Shown here one piece after another: positions 45,771 through 55,915 of a stretch of 64,000 nt of DNA (positions within the stretch are counted from its first letter, which is position 1; every line of letters starts with the position of its first letter). The notes beneath the pieces are model-generated. The model saw nothing but the letters and a program-made list of their open reading frames with translations. It had not been told where the DNA came from and searched no databases. The position numbers and the translations under genes were made by a program. The stretch covers positions 20,638-84,637 of the forward strand of contig CAZPHH010000007.1 of assembly GCA_964586145.1 (NCBI GenBank), given 5' to 3'. Source of the stretch: JAFGJQ01 sp964586145. GTDB taxonomy: Bacteria > Planctomycetota > Phycisphaerae > UBA1845.

Positions 45771-48143
45771 CTACGGCACCGTCAGCGGGCGCACGGACGG
45801 AAACGAGGCGCCGTCCAGGTTCCCCAGCGCGCGGCAGAGCGTCTCCAGCACCTCGCGGTCGATCGGCTCGGCTTCGGTGGGCCCGCTCGGGAACTCGAGC
45901 AGTCTGTTCATGCACTCCACGGCATGGCGTGCGTGCTCGCTGCGCTCGTCTAGTACGCGCGGGAACTTCTCCCGTGCCTCGCGGAAGTACGGTTCGGCCT
46001 CGGCGTGCCTGTCCTGAGCATAGAGCAGGCCGCCCAGGGTTGCGACAGAGATGAGCGTATGCGGGTGTTCGTCCCCCAGCGTGCTGCGACGCTTCTCCAG
46101 GGCCTCGCGGCAGTACGTCTCGCTGTCGGCGAGGTTGCCCTGCGACCAGCGCAGAAAGCCCATTCTGCTGATGGATGCGATGGTGGCCGGGTGGTCTTTC
46201 CCCAGCGCGTGGCGGTGTGTCTCCAGGGCTTCGAGGCAGTACGTCTCGCTGTCGGCGAGGTTGCCCTGCGACCAGAGCCAGAAGCCCATCCTACCCGTCA
46301 TGGAAGCGAGTGTGGCCGAGTCCTCTTCAAATCCCACCGCGCGGCGGAGTGTATCGATGGCGCGTTCCTGCAGGCGAAGAGCGGCATCGCCGAGGCGAAG
46401 CTGGCTGCATCGCATTGCCAGCATCTCCAGCATCTGGGCGGCGGCCGGCAGGTCGTTCCTGAGGTGCCGGTCGATCACCTCCGTTGCGATTCTCCGAATC
46501 AACAGGTCGATCGATGCCGAGTCAGCGTCGGAGGCGGCTGCTACATCCGATTCGGTGCGGAACGCCTGCGCCAGGGCGCCTTGGTCCGGCTCGCGTAAGT
46601 CCCTCGTGTTCAGGATCTTGACCACCCGCCAGCTTACTTCTTCGCTCAGTTGGAGGAAGTCCCTGTCCTGCATCTCTTCCAGGGCGGTCTGGTATGCCCT
46701 TCGGAGCACTTCGGCAGTCTCCCGTTGACGCGCCGCCTCCTGCGCCTGCATGACCGCTGCTCCGAAGCCCGTGACCAGCGCCAGCAGCACGGCGCCGACC
46801 GCGATCACCGGCGCGCGATTTCGCCGCAAGAACTTCCGCAGCAGGTATGCCCGAGACTCTGGAGCGGCCTCCAGCGGCCGGCCGTGGAGGTATCGCCGGA
46901 CGTCCGCTCCCAGCGCCTCGGCGCTGGCGTACCGCCGCGTGCGATCCCTGCGCAGGGCTTTCAGGGGAATCCACTCCAGCTCACTGCGCAGTTGCCGGAC
47001 GATTTGCTCGCGGTCCTGCTGCCGTGCCCGGGCGATCGCTTTGCCAGTGGTGTCGTCCACTGACTTCAGTTTCGTGCTGGGTCGAGGCGGATCGATCTCA
47101 CGGAGGATCCGCTGGATCTCCGCCTGCCCCGCGTCGTGGAACGATCGGGCATCGAACGGCAGCGTGCCGCTGATCAGCTCGTAGAGCACCACGCCCAGGG
47201 AATAGACGTCGGCGCGGGTGTCGATGTCGGTGGCACCCATTTCCGCCTGCTCGGGGCTCATGTACTGCGGCGTGCCGACGATCTGGCCCATTTCGGTGAA
47301 AATCGTTTTGTCGGTGAGGGTGTGGCTGATCGCCTTTGCGATGCCGAAGTCGATGACCTTGACGAGCATTCCGTGAGTGTCCTCTCCGTCGCCGACCTGC
47401 TGATCGGCCACGAGCGCCACCAGGATGTTGCCCGGCTTGAGGTCGCGGTGGATGATCCCCTTCATGTGCGCGTGCTGCACGGCATCGCACGCCGTCGCGA
47501 AGAGCTCGAGTCGCTGGCGAATGGTCAGGCGGTGGCGATCGCAGAATGCGGTGATGGGCTCGCCCTTGACGTGTTCCATCACGAAATACGGCCGGCCGGA
47601 CTCGGTGATGCCGCCGTCGAGTACCCTCGCGACGTTGGGGTGATCCATCACCGCCAGCGCCTGCCGTTCCTGTTCGAAGCGGGCGATGACCGCCCTGGAG
47701 TCCATGCCCGGCTTGACGATCTTCAGGGCGACGCGCTGGACCATCGGCTCGCGTCGCTCGGCGAGGTGGACCACACCGACGGCGCCTTCGCCGATGATCT
47801 GGAGAAGCTTGTACGGGCCGATGCTGTCACCGGAGCGCTCGCCGAGCGGACCGAACGACGGCGACGTCGCGTCGATTGGTTGCGCGCCGGGTGCTTCCAG
47901 GCTGGCTCGCCCCTCCGGTTGTGAATCCCGAGGGGAGTGCGGGGCTTCTGGGGACGGGGCGTCGGCCGCCGGCGGATCATGGAGGGAGAGAACGGGTTCC
48001 GGCAGGCGTGCGACAAACTGCTCGACGACGTGCGCCGCACTGCTCGGCGTTGCTTCGGCTCTCTGTCGCTCAACCTCGGCGAGGAGTTCCTCCACGCGCC
48101 ACGCACGCGTGTCCTGCTTCGGATCGTCTGTTGGCCCAGCCAT
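45771..48143 (-). CDS. Ser/Thr protein kinase with C-terminal TPRs
   Basis: A 790-residue planctomycete-type kinase. Residues 1-105 are a Pro/Ser-rich N-terminus. The kinase domain (about 110-420) has GEGAVGVVH, the lysine K141 (VALK), the catalytic D234 (HRDLKPGN) and metal-binding D265 (IDFG), with TPQYMSPEQ in the activation segment. A transmembrane helix lies near 445-468 (VIAVGAVLLALVTGFGAAVM). The exported part holds tetratricopeptide repeats of the kinesin-light-chain type (LWSQGNLADSETYCLEALE and its near repeat). It probably senses or scaffolds proteins outside the membrane and signals inward. It follows an ECF sigma gene, a pairing common in planctomycetes. Confidence 0.92.
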   Translation of the reverse strand: MAGPTDDPKQDTRAWRVEELLAEVERQRAEATPSSAAHVVEQFVARLPEPVLSLHDPPAADAPSPEAPHSPRDSQPEGRASLEAPGAQPIDATSPSFGPLGERSGDSIGPYKLLQIIGEGAVGVVHLAERREPMVQRVALKIVKPGMDSRAVIARFEQERQALAVMDHPNVARVLDGGITESGRPYFVMEHVKGEPITAFCDRHRLTIRQRLELFATACDAVQHAHMKGIIHRDLKPGNILVALVADQQVGDGEDTHGMLVKVIDFGIAKAISHTLTDKTIFTEMGQIVGTPQYMSPEQAEMGATDIDTRADVYSLGVVLYELISGTLPFDARSFHDAGQAEIQRILREIDPPRPSTKLKSVDDTTGKAIARARQQDREQIVRQLRSELEWIPLKALRRDRTRRYASAEALGADVRRYLHGRPLEAAPESRAYLLRKFLRRNRAPVIAVGAVLLALVTGFGAAVMQAQEAARQRETAEVLRRAYQTALEEMQDRDFLQLSEEVSWRVVKILNTRDLREPDQGALAQAFRTESDVAAASDADSASIDLLIRRIATEVIDRHLRNDLPAAAQMLEMLAMRCSQLRLGDAALRLQERAIDTLRRAVGFEEDSATLASMTGRMGFWLWSQGNLADSETYCLEALETHRHALGKDHPATIASISRMGFLRWSQGNLADSETYCREALEKRRSTLGDEHPHTLISVATLGGLLYAQDRHAEAEPYFREAREKFPRVLDERSEHARHAVECMNRLLEFPSGPTEAEPIDREVLETLCRALGNLDGASFPSVRPLTVP

Positions 48144-48318
48144 GAGCCTTGCTCACTCCGGCAGTATGGTTGAATCCGGGCTTTCGCGAAGGTTGCACGC
48201 TGCCCGCCAGGCGGTTGTTCCCCATGTGCATGTCCGTGAGCGCCGAGCTCTCAACGGGTCGCGCCGTTGCGTCATCTCTTTTCTGTCATGATCGTCATCC
48301 GGCGAAATGACGAGGCTG

Positions 48319-48347
48319 ATTCTACCCTGACCTATGATTCTGCACAA
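48319..48347 (-). promoter_or_regulatory. Possible promoter of the kinase gene
   Basis: On the complement TTGTGC (48342-48347) and TAGAAT (48319-48324) are 17 bases apart, within an AT-richer patch of the 263-base gap between the ECF gene and the kinase. The leader would be about 170 bases. Confidence 0.35.
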
Positions 48348-48406
48348 ACCCTTCTCCTGACGAAAACTGTCTGGGGGTTGCGCGTGGCGGGCCTCGCTAC
48401 GAGGAC

Positions 48407-48961
48407 TCAACCGGAGGTCAACCGGCCTCGGAGCCATTCCCTGGCCGTCAGCCAGTCACGCCGCACGGTCCGCGGGGCCACGCCGAGCACTTCGGCGATG
48501 TCGGCCTCGCTCAGACCCCCGAAGAAACGGAGTTCCACCACGTCCGCCGCTCGCGGGTTTGCCTGCCGCAGCCCCGCCAGCAGGTCGGTCACCTCGAGCG
48601 CGTCCAGGCTGTCTTTCTCCGATGGAAGGGCGTGAGTGGCCGGCAGGGACTGTTCGGGCTGTCCTCCCCCGCGCTTGGCGGCTCTTCGCTTGCGCGCCGA
48701 GTCCACCAGGAGCTCCTGCATGACCCTCGCGTATGCGGCAAACAGGTGCCGGCGGTTGACGAACGCCTTATTCGCCAGCCGCACGTACGCTTCGCCCACC
48801 AGGGAAGTGGCGCCGGGAGCACGCTTGTCGGATTCGTTGGCGGTGTAGCCCCGGGCCATTGCCCGCAACTCGTCCTTCACCCTTTCAAACAGGCGATCCC
48901 GTGCCCCCGGGATCCCCGCGTCAACGTCGTTCAGCAAACGTGTGATGGGAGAATCGCTCAC
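48407..48961 (-). CDS. Planctomycete-type ECF sigma factor
   Basis: GTG at 48961, 6 bases after GGAG, gives 184 residues, the usual size; the longer frame to 49177 has no support. Region 2 covers about residues 10-95 (ARDRLFERVKDELRAMARGY, SLVGEAYVRLA, NRRHLFAAYARVMQELLVDSARKR) and region 4 about 120-180 with the helix-turn-helix LSEADIAEVLGVAPRTVRRDWLTAREWL. This is the type often encoded next to TPR-containing Ser/Thr kinases, whose phosphorylation may control it. No anti-sigma factor is present. Confidence 0.92.
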   Translation of the reverse strand: MSDSPITRLLNDVDAGIPGARDRLFERVKDELRAMARGYTANESDKRAPGATSLVGEAYVRLANKAFVNRRHLFAAYARVMQELLVDSARKRRAAKRGGGQPEQSLPATHALPSEKDSLDALEVTDLLAGLRQANPRAADVVELRFFGGLSEADIAEVLGVAPRTVRRDWLTAREWLRGRLTSG

Positions 48962-49275
48962 GGTCCGCTCCGCAGGATATCTTCCGTGTAGAATCCAGCG
49001 CTGCTGCACGTCCGCGATTTGTCTGCACCTTCTTTTGTCCGGGTTCGCCCCAATCTTGCGCCTGTCCTGATGCAGACCGGCCCGAGGACGCATCGGCTCC
49101 GGGGCCGGGGGGAGTGCGGCGAATACGCACTGCCGCCGCCAGGTGACATGGTATCGGTTGGTTGGCGTCTTTGCCAAGAGGCGACGTGTCAGCGGAGCCC
49201 TGTCGTACGGCCGGACTCAGACCTGGGAACGGCCCAACTGCGGGTGTCTGGTGGACGGCGCGGGGAGGTCTCTTC
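48962..49275. other. Divergent intergenic region
   Basis: These 314 bases lie between the ECF sigma gene and the prepilin-like gene. They should hold both promoters; no convincing pair is visible, apart from GATATC-type AT-rich sequence near 48976. No coding frame is credible. Confidence 0.4.
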
Positions 49276-50334
49276 ATGTTCAAGACACTTCTGGATCGGA
49301 ACAAGCTCAGGCGAGTCAAGAGCTTCACGTTGATTGAGCTGCTGGTGGTGGTGTCGATCATCGCGCTGTTGATTTCCATTCTCATTCCGTCGCTCAGGAG
49401 CGCGCGAGAGCAGGCCAAACAGGCGTCGTGCATGGCGAACCTGGGCGGCTTGGCCAAGGCCTCCGGGACGTACTCGGCCGACGACCAGACGAACGTGGTC
49501 ATGCCGTGCTGGCAGCATTTCGGCAGGATGGAGAACAACCGTGCGATCGTCAACGCCAGTTTCGGCTGGGGGGGCAAGAGTGGCCGCGGCAAGTTCGGTT
49601 CCGCGAAGCCATTCGAGAATGAGCTCTCGGAATGGGGGACGCAGGGACGGCGTGGCGCATCGACGCGCCCGCTGAACTACACGATGTTTAGGAACCTGAA
49701 CAAGGTGGCCCCGGGAGATCTGACGGGCGCGAGGAACGACCAGAACCTGGACTTCAGCATCTTCAAATGTCCGGCCGACACGGGGTACACGACGCGGAAC
49801 TGGGATTCGTACTGGCCCGACTCCACCAGCGGGTTTGTGACCAGCACACTGAGCGCCTACGACCATTTCGGCAGCAGTTATGCGGGTACGGCGTTCGTCA
49901 TTTATTGGAGTGCAGGCGGCCAATGCCAGGGCTATATCCAGACCCTCACGCCATACCTGCGTCCGCTGTCGCGCATACGGAACACGGCCAACACACTGCT
50001 GTATCAGGAGGCGAACAGCCTGTATGCCTACGACCTCAAGGTGGGGGAGGACAACTCGGGAAATTACGACGATGCTCCGAATGCCATCGTGAAAGGCTGG
50101 CACGGTCAGAACTGGCTGTTCACGGCTTGCTTCACGGACGGCCATGCGGCCGTCATCCGGATGCGCGGTTGCGAGCAGCCTCCCGCGGATCTCAGCCCCC
50201 ACTATCCGAAGTGGCCGGACGATTCCTACGACTTCTGGAAGGGGGTTCAGTTCCGAGGGCCGGGCTGGCAGCTGGATACGCTCCCGTCACCGCCGATGAG
50301 CATTGGGCTGACCTGCGAGGCCCTCGGCCTGTAG
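49276..50334 (+). CDS. Prepilin-like pseudopilin with DUF1559-type C-terminus
   Basis: GGAGGT (49264-49269) precedes the ATG at 49276, giving 352 residues. The N-terminus carries the type IV prepilin signature, SFTLIELL followed by VVVSIIALLISILIPSL, with Ser instead of the usual Gly before the cleavage site. The family has large numbers of such proteins in planctomycetes, secreted or assembled by a type II-like system. The C-terminus has the FTDGHAAVIRMRG motif of the H-X9-DG group. Cys residues at about 54, 84 and 168 could form disulfides. It stands alone, divergent from the ECF gene. Confidence 0.88.
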   Translation: MFKTLLDRNKLRRVKSFTLIELLVVVSIIALLISILIPSLRSAREQAKQASCMANLGGLAKASGTYSADDQTNVVMPCWQHFGRMENNRAIVNASFGWGGKSGRGKFGSAKPFENELSEWGTQGRRGASTRPLNYTMFRNLNKVAPGDLTGARNDQNLDFSIFKCPADTGYTTRNWDSYWPDSTSGFVTSTLSAYDHFGSSYAGTAFVIYWSAGGQCQGYIQTLTPYLRPLSRIRNTANTLLYQEANSLYAYDLKVGEDNSGNYDDAPNAIVKGWHGQNWLFTACFTDGHAAVIRMRGCEQPPADLSPHYPKWPDDSYDFWKGVQFRGPGWQLDTLPSPPMSIGLTCEALGL

Positions 50335-50852
50335 AGCCGGGTTAGGGGTCTCGTGTCCTCCCGACGCCACGGAGCACCGCGATCCGGCTCTGCCCTCACG
50401 AGCCTGGCCGGCGGGGAGGAGCGGTTCACAGACACCCGGAGGTTCGCCTCCGAAGCATGGACCGTGCGGGCTCGCCGCCCTAGACGGTCGGTGCCCCTAC
50501 GCGACCCCCATTGACTTGCTACCTCGATAGCCCCCGAATCCGTCTCGTGAAACCCCGTGTGCTCCCCTTGCTCAATCCCTCCGCAGGCACGGACCTCGAA
50601 TACCGAACGCTCTGGAGCCGCTTCGGGCCTCATCGCACGGAACGGATAGGAGGGGGGTGCGGGCCGCAGGTAACGGATTTCGGATGGAAGAACGACGCCG
50701 TCTGCCCAACGACGCCGGAGGTCTTGCCCCAAAAGCGATGACGCACGGTGGATGCCGCATGGACCGGCATCTCACGCGTGACGGCCGGGGCCGCGTTTGG
50801 TAGATTCTCACCGCGGTTGGAATCGGTTGTTCAAATGCGGAGAGGAGTTCGT
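50335..50852. other. Intergenic region, nothing recognised
   Basis: These 518 bases lie between the prepilin-like and alpha-mannosidase genes. Frames on either strand are short and start without ribosome-binding sites. I see no RNA gene or strong hairpin. Confidence 0.45.
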
Positions 50853-53776
50853 ATGGTCTGGGTCATGTTTCTGGCGGCGGCGGTGCAGACGGCGGGCGTG
50901 GGGCACACGGTGGAGAAGAATGATCTCTGCCTGGCCATTGCGGCGGAGAACATTGTGGAGGGCGAGGGGAACTTCTTCCTGTACGCGCAAATCTCAGACC
51001 AGGCGTACACGATCCAGAAAGGCGACCACCTGGAATACGACATCTATCTGCCCGGGGGCAACCCCATGCTCAAGGGCGGCGTCGATGCAGATTTTAAGCG
51101 GAAAGACCTGCCGGCCGACCTGGACCGCCGGCCGTGGCTGCGCGACCACCGGCTCACCGATGGCCAAGGCCTCTACCTTCACGGTGATTCGGAGCTGGAG
51201 CCGGCCCGGGACCATTGGTACCACCGGTCGTTCGACCTGTCCCCGCTGGCNNNNNNNNNNNNNNNNNNNNNNNNNNNNNNNNNNNNNNNNNNNNNNNNNN
51301 NNNNNNNNNNNNNNNNNNNNNNNNNNNNNNNNNNNNNNNNNNNNNNNNNNTCAACGAGATGCGGACCGCACGCGACGAGTTCCGGGCGGAGCTGGACATT
51401 GCGCGGACCCTGGCCCGGCATCTGAAGGACGACAAGCTGGCCGCCCAGGTGGACGAGGTGGCCGGCATGGAAGACACGCAGGCGTTCGACGCCGGCCGGC
51501 CCGAGCCGTATTACGAGTCGCTGCACCGGGCCCGGCACGAGCTGTCGCACGCCCACTCGGTGATGCAGCAGTTCACGGGCCACCTGGTGGGGCACGCCCA
51601 CATCGACTTGCAGTGGCTTTGGACCTGGGACGAAACCGTGGACCAGATCATCCCGCAGACCTTCGGCCAGGCGCTGCAGTTTATGGACGAGTTCCCCGAC
51701 TTCACGTTTTCCCAGAGCAGCGCGGCCCTGTACCTGGCCACGGAGGAGCACCACCCGGACCTGTTCCGCCGAATCCAGGAGCGGGTGAAGGACGGCCGGT
51801 GGGAGCTTGTGGGGGGCCGATGGTGCGAGGGCGACAACAACATGATTTCGCCGGAATCGCACGTGCGGCACTTCCTCTACGGCCAGCGGTATTTCGAGAG
51901 CAAATTCGGGCGCATCTGCAACGTGGGGTGGGAGCCGGACACGTTCGGCCACGCCTGGACGATGCCGCAGATTCTGAAAAAGGCCGGCGTGGACTATTAT
52001 TACTTCTGCCGGGCGGGCAAGGGTGTGCCGCTGTTCTGGTGGGAGGGGCCGGACGGGTCGCGCGTGCTCACCTTCGAAGAGCCGGCCACCGGCGGCTGGT
52101 ACAACGACGTGGTGAACGACGAAAAGGTGCGGGAGCTGGCCCGATTCATCGCGAACACGAACGCGCACGACCACCTGATGGTCTACGGCGTGGGCAATCA
52201 CGGCGGCGGGCCGACGCGCGAGTACATCGAGGCCGCCCGGAAGCTGCGGGAGCGCGGGCTGCTGCCTGCCGTCAAGTTCTCGACGGCGGGGGCGTTCTTC
52301 ACACGGCTGGCGGAAGGGGCGAAGGACTTGACGATCCCGACCATTCGCGACGAACTGAACCCGGTGTTTGAAGGGTGCTACACCACGCACGCCCGGATCA
52401 AGCGCTACAACCGGCAGAGCGAGTCGTTGCTGGAGACGGCGGAGGTGTTCGCGTCGATGGCCCGTCTGCAAGGGCCGGCCTATCCGCGGGAGTCGTTTGA
52501 GGCGATGTGGCGAGACGTTCTGTGGAGCCACCATCACGACACACTGCCGGGCTCGTTCATTCACGCGGCGGCCCTGTACAGCCACGAAATCTACGAGAAA
52601 TTGCTGGAGCGGAGCGAGGGCATTCTGGACCGGTCGTGCCGGACGCTGGCGAGAGGGATTCAGTTCAGCGGACGCGGCCCGCATCTGGTGGTGTTCAATC
52701 CGCTGGCGTGGGAGCGGACGGAAGTGGTTGACGCGACGTTGACCCTGCCGGCCGGCGTGGAGTCGGTTGTGGTGGCCGACGAGTCGGGCAACGTGCCGAC
52801 GCAGATTATCGAACGGCGCGTGGACGGCGACGTCGCGACGGTTCGTCTGTGCTTTGAGGCCCGGGCGGTGCCGGGGTGCGGGTACAAAGCCTTCACCGTG
52901 GGCAGGCCCCGGGGTGGTGCGGGCGCCGGTTCGGAGGGCACCGACCCGCCGGCGGTGGCGAATCCGCCGGAGTTCGTCGTGCTGCAGGAGCGTCCGCACG
53001 GCATGAGCGCGTGGAGCGTCGGCGAGTTTNNNNNNNNNNNNNNNNNNNNNNNNNNNNNNNNNNNNNNNNNNNNNNNNNNNNNNNNNNNNNNNNNNNNNNN
53101 NNNNNNNNNNNNNNNNNNNNNNNNNNNNNCCGCGACGTACGACATCGCGTTCGGCGACATCGCCCGGCCGAACGACGGGCATGAGAACGTGGCCCTGAAG
53201 TGGTGCAACATCTCGAGCGACCAGGCCGGCCTCACGATTCTGAACGACTGCAAGCACGCGTATGACGTGAAGGACGGCGTGGTGCGGCTGACTTTGCTGC
53301 GTAGCTCGTATTCACCCGATCCGACGCCGGACATCGGCACGCACCAGATGCGATACGCCCGCCTGCAGCATGCCGGTCCGCTCGACAAGGCTGCGGTGGT
53401 CCGGGCCGGTTGGGAGTTCAACAAGCCAATGCGCGTGCTGGTGGTGGACTGGCGGGCGGATGCGGGCACGCATCCCCGGCTGTGGGCCGGCTGCGAGGCC
53501 GGGCCCGCCAACGTAATCGTGACCGCACTGAAGCGATCGGAGGACAACGACGACGTGATCCTCCGGGCGTACGAATGCGCGGGCACGCCGGCCAGCGCAA
53601 CGATCACCCTGGGCTTTGACGCAACGTCCGCCCGGGAGGTGGACCTGCTGGAACGGGATATGGAAGCGACCGGCTCGCTGTCGTTGGAAGGCCGAACGCT
53701 CACCGCCGCGTTCCAGCCGTACGAAATTCGGACGTTCCGCATCACGGTGCCCCCGCCCGCAACCATCAGTCCGTGA
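50853..53776 (+). CDS. Exported GH38 alpha-mannosidase, interrupted by two assembly gaps
   Basis: AGAGGAG (50841-50847) precedes the ATG at 50853 and a signal peptide (MVWVMFLAAAVQTAG). About 130 residues of a beta-rich N-terminal domain (YDIYLPGGNPMLKGGVD) lead into the first run of N. After it the GH38 core begins: GHLVGHAHIDLQWLWTWDE with the zinc-binding His and Asp (51590-51607), then VGWEPDTFGHAW with the nucleophile Asp at 51938-51940, and WSHHHDTLPGS. The second gap falls in the C-terminal beta domain. The reading frame differs across the first gap, so its true length is not exactly 100; across the second it is preserved. That the N-terminal part belongs to the same gene is likely but unproven. 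Confidence 0.8.
51251..51350. other. Assembly gap (100 N)
   Basis: Exactly 100 N, the conventional placeholder for an unknown distance. The reading frame before and after it does not match, so the missing length is not 100 plus a multiple of three. Confidence 0.95.
53030..53129. other. Assembly gap (100 N)
   Basis: Exactly 100 N within the C-terminal part of the GH38 gene. The reading frame is the same on both sides as positioned. Confidence 0.95.
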
Positions 53777-53863
53777 GAAACGGGGAGCGGGTGCCCTGCG
53801 GACGGTTTTTGTGATCGTGTGTGGTTCGTCGAGTGCGAGGTTTCTTTTTGAGGAGCACAGCGA

Positions 53864-54184
53864 ATGTCTCAGGTACCTGTTCCGCCGTCCGATTCGCCCT
53901 ACGGACCGTATCCATCAGCACCTCCGCCGTCGTCGGATGGGAAGGCCATTGCCTCTCTGGTGCTCGGCATACTCGGACTCATTCTCTGGTTCTGCCCCTT
54001 GATCGGGCTGGGGGTGACCGTGCCGGGCCTGGTGCTGGGCATTATGAGCAGGAATCAGCGGCCCACCGGCATGGCGACCGCCGGTATCGTGCTGTGTGTC
54101 ATTGGGCTTGTGCTGTCGTTGGGCAACGCGGCAATCGGCGCGTACCTGGGAGTGACCGGGCAGCACCCGCTACTCAACCAGTGA
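53864..54184 (+). CDS. DUF4190-type small membrane protein
   Basis: A 106-residue protein with GAGGAG about 9 bases before the ATG. A Pro/Ser-rich cytoplasmic-looking N-terminus (MSQVPVPPSDSPYGPY) is followed by two membrane helices, ASLVLGILGLILWFCPLIGLG and the segment GIVLCVIGLVLSLGNAAIG, separated by a GIMSRNQRPTGMA loop, which is the DUF4190 pattern. Function unknown. It ends in a convergent interval with the receiver-like gene. Confidence 0.8.
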   Translation: MSQVPVPPSDSPYGPYPSAPPPSSDGKAIASLVLGILGLILWFCPLIGLGVTVPGLVLGIMSRNQRPTGMATAGIVLCVIGLVLSLGNAAIGAYLGVTGQHPLLNQ

Positions 54185-54438
54185 GTCGTCCGCGGATCGC
54201 ACGGCCAGGTGAGAGTCGGAACCATGCGTTCTCCACGCCGCAAGTCGACGCCGAAGGTGGTCGGCGGGAACGTCCAGCGGAAGAACCGCACGGGGCTTTC
54301 GCCGGCATATTGACGGGTGACGCCGGGGCAGGTGGTGGTCGAGCGACTGTTCTCCGCCGCTCTGAGAAGCCGGCGGAAGCTCGGCCTGTTGTTGTCCGAT
54401 GATGGCCACCCGCTCTCCCATCCATTTGGTGGGTGTAT

Positions 54439-54798
54439 CTACTCCAGCAGCGCGTCGAACATGGCGACCAGGTGGGAATCCAGCGCCGCGTTTTCGATGA
54501 CCTCGTCGGCGCCGGCTTCGCGGGCGGCGCGGATGCGGGCGGTGCTGGTGTGAGAGCAGAATCCGACCGTTCGCGGCGGAGGGGTCAGGATTCGCGCGGC
54601 CCGGATGACGTCCAGGGCCGTGTCGCCGGGCGCGTTGAGATCCACGATGACCAGGCCGACGAACTCGGCGTCAAAGCGGGCCTGCGCCGCCTGGAGCGAG
54701 CCGACCAGGTAGAGCGGCGCCGCGAGCGACTGCGCGGCGGCGGCGACCCTGGCCCCGACGGTGAGGTCCGGCACGTACGCGACGGCGTATCGGGTCAT
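54439..54798 (-). CDS. Degenerate receiver-like protein
   Basis: A frame open from 55140 overlaps the GTPase gene; the ATG at 54798 gives 119 residues with a receiver-like pattern throughout. The central strand VGLVIVDLNAPG retains an Asp at the phosphoacceptor site, and GFCSHTSTARIRAAREAGADEVIENAA resembles the beta4-beta5 region, but the conserved Lys is replaced (VIENA) and the N-terminal acidic pair is absent. It is probably a pseudo-receiver that binds a partner. It is 46 bases downstream of the DRG-type GTPase gene on the same strand. No strong ribosome-binding site is seen. Confidence 0.55.
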   Translation of the reverse strand: MTRYAVAYVPDLTVGARVAAAAQSLAAPLYLVGSLQAAQARFDAEFVGLVIVDLNAPGDTALDVIRAARILTPPPRTVGFCSHTSTARIRAAREAGADEVIENAALDSHLVAMFDALLE

Positions 54799-54844
54799 GC
54801 CGGCATCGTAAAGCGGCGGGGCCGGCTCGTCCAACAATGCGGGC

Positions 54845-55840
54845 CTACACGTGCAGCTCGACGACGTCCTTGTCGTGCAGCACGTGGTCCAGGTGGACGT
54901 TCTGCCCGTCGAACACGCCGTGACCCCAGAGGCGGGCCGAGCGCACCTGGTGCTCCAGGCCCCGGTAGACCTTGTGCGCCAGGGCATGCACGTCGCTGCC
55001 GGCCGGCAGAATGAACGGGTCGTCCAGATCGGGCTTTTTGCCGGGCGGCTTGGCGTAGACGCGGATGACGTGGACCAGGTCAAACAGCAGCCGGGGCAGG
55101 CGTGCCAGTTGGTCCACGTCACGGGTTGAGATCGGCTCAATCCGCGTCTTGCCGTCGAGGAACTCCCGCAGAAGAGCCAGGTTGTCCGCGGCGGCGGGCA
55201 GGTCCGCCTTGTTGGCCAGAACGAAGCCGGGCGTCTTCAGGACGGCGCTTTCCTGGTCCAGCCGCTTGCGCTGACCATCGGCCAGCTCGATCTGGCGGTT
55301 CGACAGGTGATTCAGGCAGGTTTCCACGTCTTCCAGCACGGAGTCACTGGCGGCGTCCACGACCACGATCAGGGCGTCGGCCATGCGCCACAGACCGGGG
55401 AAGCCGGTGGGCACGTGCTCGGCGGTCACCGGCGGCGTGTCGACCAGCTCGATCTTGATGTCTTCAAAGGGGACCATGCCGGGCACGGGCAGTGCTGTGG
55501 AGAAGGGGAACTCCGCGATCGTGACGTGCGCCTTGGTCAGGCCGCCGACAATCGACGATTTGCCCACGTTGGGCGTGCCGATGAGCACCACTTGGCCGGC
55601 CCCGGATTTCGGAATGGCGAACGGGTCGGTTTTGCCTGAACTCTTCCGGGTCCCCTGTTGGATTTCCTTGCGGGTGGCGGAGAGCTTCTTCTTCAGTTCG
55701 GCCTGGAGCTTTTCGGACGATTTGTGCTTGGGCAGCTCACGCCACATTTCCTCCAGCGCGGCGAGCTTCTCTTCTGGTGTGCGGGCGGCCCGGTAGGCTT
55801 CCTCGGCTTGCAGATATTGCGGCGTCAGGTTTGCGGCCAT
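54845..55840 (-). CDS. DRG/Obg-type GTPase with C-terminal TGS domain
   Basis: A 331-residue protein. Residues 1-75 are helical and charged. The G domain has the P-loop GTPNVGKSS (88-96), the switch-I/II region TIAEFPFSTALPVPGMV and LVDTPP (D134, with PP instead of the canonical PG) and the NKAD motif (210-213). The last 70 residues form a TGS domain (VIRVYAKPPGKKPDLDDPFILPAG ... HVLHDKDVVELHV). DRG/Obg relatives bind ribosomes or assist their assembly. A TACAAT element and a GGAG ribosome-binding site lie upstream. Confidence 0.9.
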   Translation of the reverse strand: MAANLTPQYLQAEEAYRAARTPEEKLAALEEMWRELPKHKSSEKLQAELKKKLSATRKEIQQGTRKSSGKTDPFAIPKSGAGQVVLIGTPNVGKSSIVGGLTKAHVTIAEFPFSTALPVPGMVPFEDIKIELVDTPPVTAEHVPTGFPGLWRMADALIVVVDAASDSVLEDVETCLNHLSNRQIELADGQRKRLDQESAVLKTPGFVLANKADLPAAADNLALLREFLDGKTRIEPISTRDVDQLARLPRLLFDLVHVIRVYAKPPGKKPDLDDPFILPAGSDVHALAHKVYRGLEHQVRSARLWGHGVFDGQNVHLDHVLHDKDVVELHV

Positions 55841-55858
55841 CGCTGCAACTCCGAGTCC

Positions 55859-55864
55859 ATTGTA
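55859..55864 (-). promoter_or_regulatory. Possible -10 element of the DRG-type GTPase gene
   Basis: TACAAT on the complement, 18 bases before the ATG at 55840. The -35 is weak, so this is tentative. Confidence 0.3.
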
Positions 55865-55915
55865 TCCGATTCGGGGGTCGAAGTCCCGCGATGGGGCCAG
55901 CGGTCACGTCCGGCT

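Noticed and set aside
50247..50732. A 161-codon minus-strand frame after the prepilin-like gene
   Set aside because: It overlaps the 3' end of that gene, has Arg/Pro-rich composition and lacks a start signal.
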